Source: JADHUC01 sp964617665 (GTDB lineage Bacteria; Planctomycetota; Planctomycetia; Pirellulales; Pirellulaceae). Taken from it: a stretch of DNA of 8,536 nucleotides. The DNA lies in contig CAZUAH010000590.1 of NCBI GenBank assembly GCA_964617665.1, forward strand, positions 1-8,536, in the 5' to 3' direction. The position numbers and the translations under genes were made by a program. Each line of letters opens with the position of its first letter. The stretch's first letter is position 1. The notes beneath the pieces were generated by a model that saw only the letters and a list, made by a program, of their open reading frames with translations, did not search any database and was not told the DNA's origin. Below, piece after piece: positions 4,756 through 8,536 of this stretch.

Positions 4756-7700
4756 ATGTCACGAGCAAAGCGACGGAGAAACAAGAGACACCGGCGCCCT
4801 AGCTACGAGTCGTTAGAGAATCGTATTGTCCTGGCCGGTTGGTTTAGTTCGCTGAGTGATGCCGCGAAGGATCTGTATAACGACACAGTGGATCACATCG
4901 ACGATTACTTCGGTGACTCGACGATCTCTGATTTCGTGACTAGCGGAATCGAAACTGCGAAGACTACTGCCGAGTCAATTGGTGCGATCGCCGACGCAGA
5001 GGTGTTTGACACACTCTATGAGAGCTTCTCCACTGCGGCGAGTGTGACATCCGACTTCTTGTTTGACGGCGATACCCCAGGATTCAATCAGAGGCTCATT
5101 GACGCTGCAAAAGACTTAGCAGACAAGGCGATCCAGGACATTCCCAAAGCGGTTAGGGAGTCAACGGTCGAGATCGGCTTAGCCGTTCCTGGCTGCCTCT
5201 TACTAGCGCCAACTGGTGTAGGTACGCCCGCGTGTCTAGTATCGGCGACGGGTGTTGCCGTTGTGGGAAATCTGATCAAACATGACCAGGATCTTGCAAA
5301 CGCTATCGACGACCTGGAAGACCACGCGCCGAAGACGGCCCGAGCATTGCGATTCGCGCAGCAGGCCGGTCCAGACCTCGTCCAATTGTCCAAGTTAGCG
5401 CAGGGCGGACTAAAACTGTTTCTCAACAAGTCGGCAAGCCTAAAGGATAGTTATCGACTGATCGTGGATGTGACGGCAACAGCCGGCTCGATGATGAATG
5501 ACTATACGAAGAAGATCACGGGAATTGCGGAAGAACGTTTTCGCCTGGAGGAAGCCGCGAAACTCAACGCCATGAACGAGGACAAGCTTCGAGCAGCAAT
5601 TCTCGCAACGGAACTTGCGACACAAGCTGAAACAACTCGTCAGATGTCTTCAAACATTGCGATGGCGGTGGTGAATACAGGTAGTGTTCCCAGCGACGTG
5701 AAGGAGGGCTTGATTGATATTGGCCTCGACGATCCATCAACTCAGGCTCTCATCGGTCTTGATGCACCGGCGCGCACTGCGCTTAGTGCGATTCTGGCGA
5801 ACCCGAGCCCAATTCACTTTACCTATGACTCCGCAACGAAGGTCCTGATTGTTCGCGGATCCGATGCGATCGACAGCATTGATGTCTACACTGCATCGAA
5901 CCGGGATCAGTTCATCGTGAACGCAAACGGCCAATCTTCCACGTACGACCGATCCGATGTAGCGCGCATTGTGATCAATACACTTGGCGGAAACGATGTC
6001 GTCACGGTTCGCGATCAGGTCGACGCGACGGTTTACGCAGGTGATGGGGACGACGAAATACTTGGAGGATTTGGATCCGACGTTCTCTACGGGCAAGGTG
6101 GGAACGACTCGTTGCTCGGTCGAGACAGAGAGGATCTTCTGGACGGAGGGCCTGGTGCGGATTATATGCATGGCGGTGCCGGGCACGACATGTTCATTTC
6201 CGATTCCGAAGACACTGTTGAAGATAGACAGTTGTCGCTGGGCCACGACTTGGTTCCTCTTGTAGCGGTTGTTTCATCAAACCCTGATACTGGAACTGGT
6301 CCCCCCGCGGCGATCCCAAGCCTGAGTCGAATTTCTGCAACTGTCACGGGAGATGGGCAAGGAGGCGAAGTCGTTAGCCTTTGGGCGTATGATGTGAAGG
6401 GAAATGGCGGAGCTATAAAGGAAGTTCAATTCTATCACGACGAGAACGTTGATGGTGTTGGGCAAAGAAATGAGCTGATTGCAGTCGACTCAGGACTCCA
6501 GGGTGGATGGCATGCGGAACTGGCTCCAGAGTTGTTTGGGCATGGATCGCATCGCATTGTCGCCCGCGTAGTTGGTCAGAATTATGAAACGAGTTCGTGG
6601 AAGCAAGATACCTTCTCGATCAACGCGCCAACAGGCAATGAAAGGCCGGATCTTGTTGCGCGTGACATAGATATCGATCCGTATCAGGCAACGTATGCTT
6701 GGGGGCAGTCCTTAGAAACTCAGTTTCGAGTAGAGAACATCGGTGACGCGTATGCGGCTGGGCCGTTTAGCGTTGGAATCTATCTGTCAACGGACACAGA
6801 CTTCTCAACCAATACTGTTCTGTTGGGAGCTCAACGGTTCAATCATGGATTGATTCCGGGTGGAAAGACAGGGGCGGAAATCAACTTCTCGCTGCCCACG
6901 AACGCTCCCGCCGGATTTGCCGATGGCGCGATGATTCTCGGCTTGAGGGTTGACGTTCCCAATGATGTGCCGAACGAGGCGAGTGAGACTAACAACTCGG
7001 GACGAGGCCTGAATATCGATTACAAGGCAGTCAACGTAGCGGGAAACTTGACGGCTAGCGGCGATCCTTCAATCGGTGCCTTCTCTGTCACGCCGTCAAC
7101 GCTGATTCGTGGCGAGCGCGTGTATCTGTTGGCAACGGGTGTTGTAGACGACGGCGTCGTGAACGAAGTGAAGTTCTATCTGGACGCCAACGGTACTGGT
7201 ACGCTTGACGAGGCTGACACTCTAATCGAGTACGGCTCGCGAGTCGGCACGACTGCAGACGCCAAGGCAGACTCCGATAATTGGCCGGTGGGGCAACACC
7301 TCGTTTTTGCTCAGGCCACAGATAACTTCGGCAATGTTAGTCTCGCGAAGCAAGTGTTGGTAAACATCCTAGGAAACGGCACGGCGACCCCTGATGCGTA
7401 CGAACGCAATGATACGCACGGAACTTCCTACTACCTTGGCACCTCTGCGAACTTCACCGCTGTGGGATCGTTGACGGCGAATGATGCAGATTACTTTTCG
7501 TTTGACCTCCCACTGGGCAACGCGGACATCAGCGCTCGCGTCGACTTTTTTCAGGAGGCCAACGACAGCGGAGATATTCGTGTCGCTCTCCGCAGAATGG
7601 ACAATCCGAGTAGCTCCGTCGACTACTCGGACAGCAGTACACCGGGAAATACATTCGAGTTAGTTAGCAAGTCGAATGCGGCAAATGGGCGCTACTTCGT

Positions 7701-8536
7701 CGAGATCCGCCCCGCTGGCAATACAACAAACCCGAACTACACGCTTACCGTCTCTCTGAGTCCGCGACCGGGAGCGCCTAGCGTCGGCCCGATCTCGGCT
7801 TCGAAAACAGAAGTCCGCCCGGGTGAACTCATCGAATTGTCATTTCAATCCGTGACAGGCATCAACACGAGCGGCGAGTATGGTGCGCTGTTCTATCGAG
7901 ACGTCGACCTGAATGGAAAAGTCAGTGCAGGCGTAGACGATTATCTAGGTACTGACTACGCGATTCCAAACTTGAATGGCAAATACGGCATCGAGGTATC
8001 TACGGCTGACTGGCCTGTGGGGGAGAATATCATACATGCGTCGTTCTTTCAGTCAGGGGCGGATAGCGTACCTCGATCTCTGGTAGTCAACGTCGTACCC
8101 AACGCCGCGCCGCTCGTGGGCGGATTGTCTGCGCCAACGACGATTCCAGCCGATAATCTCTTTGACATCACTGCTGACAACGTGACAGATACGGATGGAT
8201 CAGTTGCTGCGGTCGTGTTCTATCGCGACGCAGACGGCAACGGAGAGTGGGGCGCGGCTGACCTAGAGATCGGTAGTGGTACGAGGTCTGGTGAGAATTG
8301 GACTGCAACTGTTGGTACACCTGGATGGAGTTTGGGGCCTACTACGCTGTTTGCCGTCGCAACCGACAATGAAGGCGAAAGTAGTGTTGCCGCAGTCGAA
8401 TCGACTGTCATTGCACAAACACCAGACACACCATCAAACGTGCAGGCGTCAGACGGGAGTTTCTCGCAGAAGACGCGAGTTACGTGGGCGTCCATCCCGT
8501 TTGTCGATAGCTATGATGTGTATCGAAGCTTGGGCT
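4756..8536 (+). CDS. Giant modular surface/secreted protein with RTX repeats, CARDB, PPC-like, Ig-like and Fn3-like domains (C-terminus beyond window)
   Basis: The frame is open from the ATG at 4756 to the edge: 1260 codons with no stop. GGAGG at 4746-4750 (5 nt spacing) sets the start. Residues 1-15 are strongly basic and are followed by YESLENRIVLAG (17-28), a variant of the LEPR-XLL motif that opens giant planctomycete proteins; there is no ordinary signal peptide. Residues 30-310 are mostly helical, with a hydrophobic Gly/Pro segment (about 139-173) and a probable coiled coil (about 256-305). A beta-rich lead-in (about 375-427) runs into six RTX nonapeptides (428-481). Then come Ig-like module A (about 526-625), CARDB (about 629-755, with RVENIGDA and ETNNSG), Ig-like B (about 763-873), a PPC-like domain (about 879-1003: DAYERND, DADYFSF, NYTLTVSLSP), Ig-like C (about 1006-1114), Ig-like D (about 1116-1222) and the start of an Fn3-like domain (from about 1224: TPSNVQASDG, VTWASIPFVDSYDVYRS). 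By analogy it is a calcium-stabilised extracellular or adhesive protein; no enzymatic domain is seen. Codon use is visibly less GC-rich at third positions than in the left-hand genes. Confidence 0.92.
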   Translation, partial: MSRAKRRRNKRHRRPSYESLENRIVLAGWFSSLSDAAKDLYNDTVDHIDDYFGDSTISDFVTSGIETAKTTAESIGAIADAEVFDTLYESFSTAASVTSDFLFDGDTPGFNQRLIDAAKDLADKAIQDIPKAVRESTVEIGLAVPGCLLLAPTGVGTPACLVSATGVAVVGNLIKHDQDLANAIDDLEDHAPKTARALRFAQQAGPDLVQLSKLAQGGLKLFLNKSASLKDSYRLIVDVTATAGSMMNDYTKKITGIAEERFRLEEAAKLNAMNEDKLRAAILATELATQAETTRQMSSNIAMAVVNTGSVPSDVKEGLIDIGLDDPSTQALIGLDAPARTALSAILANPSPIHFTYDSATKVLIVRGSDAIDSIDVYTASNRDQFIVNANGQSSTYDRSDVARIVINTLGGNDVVTVRDQVDATVYAGDGDDEILGGFGSDVLYGQGGNDSLLGRDREDLLDGGPGADYMHGGAGHDMFISDSEDTVEDRQLSLGHDLVPLVAVVSSNPDTGTGPPAAIPSLSRISATVTGDGQGGEVVSLWAYDVKGNGGAIKEVQFYHDENVDGVGQRNELIAVDSGLQGGWHAELAPELFGHGSHRIVARVVGQNYETSSWKQDTFSINAPTGNERPDLVARDIDIDPYQATYAWGQSLETQFRVENIGDAYAAGPFSVGIYLSTDTDFSTNTVLLGAQRFNHGLIPGGKTGAEINFSLPTNAPAGFADGAMILGLRVDVPNDVPNEASETNNSGRGLNIDYKAVNVAGNLTASGDPSIGAFSVTPSTLIRGERVYLLATGVVDDGVVNEVKFYLDANGTGTLDEADTLIEYGSRVGTTADAKADSDNWPVGQHLVFAQATDNFGNVSLAKQVLVNILGNGTATPDAYERNDTHGTSYYLGTSANFTAVGSLTANDADYFSFDLPLGNADISARVDFFQEANDSGDIRVALRRMDNPSSSVDYSDSSTPGNTFELVSKSNAANGRYFVEIRPAGNTTNPNYTLTVSLSPRPGAPSVGPISASKTEVRPGELIELSFQSVTGINTSGEYGALFYRDVDLNGKVSAGVDDYLGTDYAIPNLNGKYGIEVSTADWPVGENIIHASFFQSGADSVPRSLVVNVVPNAAPLVGGLSAPTTIPADNLFDITADNVTDTDGSVAAVVFYRDADGNGEWGAADLEIGSGTRSGENWTATVGTPGWSLGPTTLFAVATDNEGESSVAAVESTVIAQTPDTPSNVQASDGSFSQKTRVTWASIPFVDSYDVYRSLG
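6037..6198 (+). repeat. Six tandem RTX calcium-binding nonapeptide repeats
   Basis: Residues 428-481 of the giant protein divide without gaps into six 9-residue units: AGDGDDEIL, GGFGSDVLY, GQGGNDSLL, GRDREDLLD, GGPGADYMH and GGAGHDMFI. These follow the GGxGxDxUx consensus of RTX beta-rolls, which bind calcium between turns. Unit 4 has lost the central glycine (R-E-D) and is probably the weakest site. An earlier GGNDVVTV at 411-418 is a likely degenerate start of the array. Confidence 0.9.
6439..6474 (+). other. EF-hand-like calcium loop in Ig-like module A
   Basis: DENVDGVGQRNE (residues 562-573) has D1, N3, D5, G6 and E12, all key EF-hand loop positions. It follows the strand EVQFYH and is followed by LIAVDSG. 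Calcium binding is inferred from the pattern. Confidence 0.6.
7183..7218 (+). other. EF-hand-like calcium loop in Ig-like module B
   Basis: DANGTGTLDEAD (residues 810-821) follows the strand EVKFYL and gives D1, N3, T5, G6, L8 and D12, at the same place in the module as the loop in module A. Confidence 0.6.
7900..7938 (+). other. Degenerate EF-hand-like loop in Ig-like module C
   Basis: DVDLNGKVSAGVD (residues 1049-1061) follows GALFYR. D1, D3, N5, G6 and V8 are present, but the acidic closing residue is shifted by one (V at 12, D at 13), so calcium binding is less certain here than in the other modules. Confidence 0.45.
8227..8262 (+). other. EF-hand-like calcium loop in Ig-like module D
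   Basis: DADGNGEWGAAD (residues 1158-1169) follows VVFYR. D1, D3, N5, G6 and D12 all fit the EF-hand pattern, with W at position 8, making it the closest match of the four together with that in module A. Confidence 0.62.

Noticed and set aside
5737..6246. Minus-strand frame of 169 residues opposite the RTX region
   Set aside because: It is antisense to the clear RTX-encoding frame, has no ribosome site and resembles no family.
1..8536. CRISPR arrays, insertion sequences, integrase genes or attachment-site duplications
   Set aside because: No regularly spaced DNA repeats, terminal inverted repeats with a transposase, or tRNA-linked duplications were seen; the only tandem arrays are protein-coding repeats and a two-unit 10-bp repeat.

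Overview
The window reads as chromosomal DNA of a planctomycete, most likely of the Pirellula/Rhodopirellula type. The evidence is protein style: an M56 BlaR1-like peptidase with the YWWHP and EEQCCDAW signatures and carboxypeptidase-regulatory-like repeats, paired with a BlaI repressor; a Tat-type TIM-barrel-like protein ending in a GADFICLGMFDFQV segment; and a giant exported-type protein that opens with a basic stretch and a variant of the LEPR-XLL motif (SLENRIVLAG). This assignment rests on recognised families, not on a database match.

Layout. Positions 1-1933 (minus) hold the N-terminal 644 codons of the M56/BlaR1-like membrane peptidase; its C-terminus lies beyond the left edge. The BlaI/MecI-type repressor is at 1969-2346 (minus), upstream in the same operon. 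A promoter at 2387-2415 (minus) is interleaved with two palindromic operator candidates of the form TAAGTCA-N3-TGACTTA. Divergent from this pair, 2604-3800 (plus) encodes a 398-residue protein with a twin-arginine motif. Positions 3801-4755 form a gene-poor stretch with a GC-rich hairpin, a strand-ambiguous coding-like patch (3937-4285) and a possible promoter near 4339-4367. From 4756 to the right edge (plus) one uninterrupted frame of 1260 codons encodes a modular surface or secreted protein: a helical N-terminal region, a beta-rich lead-in, six gap-free RTX nonapeptides, a CARDB domain, four Ig-like modules (three of them with a good EF-hand-like loop, the fourth with a degenerate one), a PPC-like domain, and the start of an Fn3-like domain. 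It continues outside the window.

How the parts may work together. The repressor/peptidase pair looks like a signal-responsive proteolytic switch of BlaI-BlaR1 type: a zinc protease in the membrane senses something through its exported domain and inactivates the repressor, which autoregulates through the overlapping operators. The usual penicillin-binding sensor is not seen in the visible part; the exported portion instead carries Ig-fold carboxypeptidase-regulatory-like modules, so the signal is unlikely to be simply a beta-lactam. The Tat protein starts about 200 bp from these operators and could be co-regulated, but no clear plus-strand promoter was found there. The giant protein shows no visible link to the switch.

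I see no rRNA, tRNA, CRISPR array, complete insertion sequence or integrase. The most unusual items are the four-half-site operator, the recurrent calcium-loop design of the giant protein, its two lone cysteines, and the undecided patch at 3937-4285.
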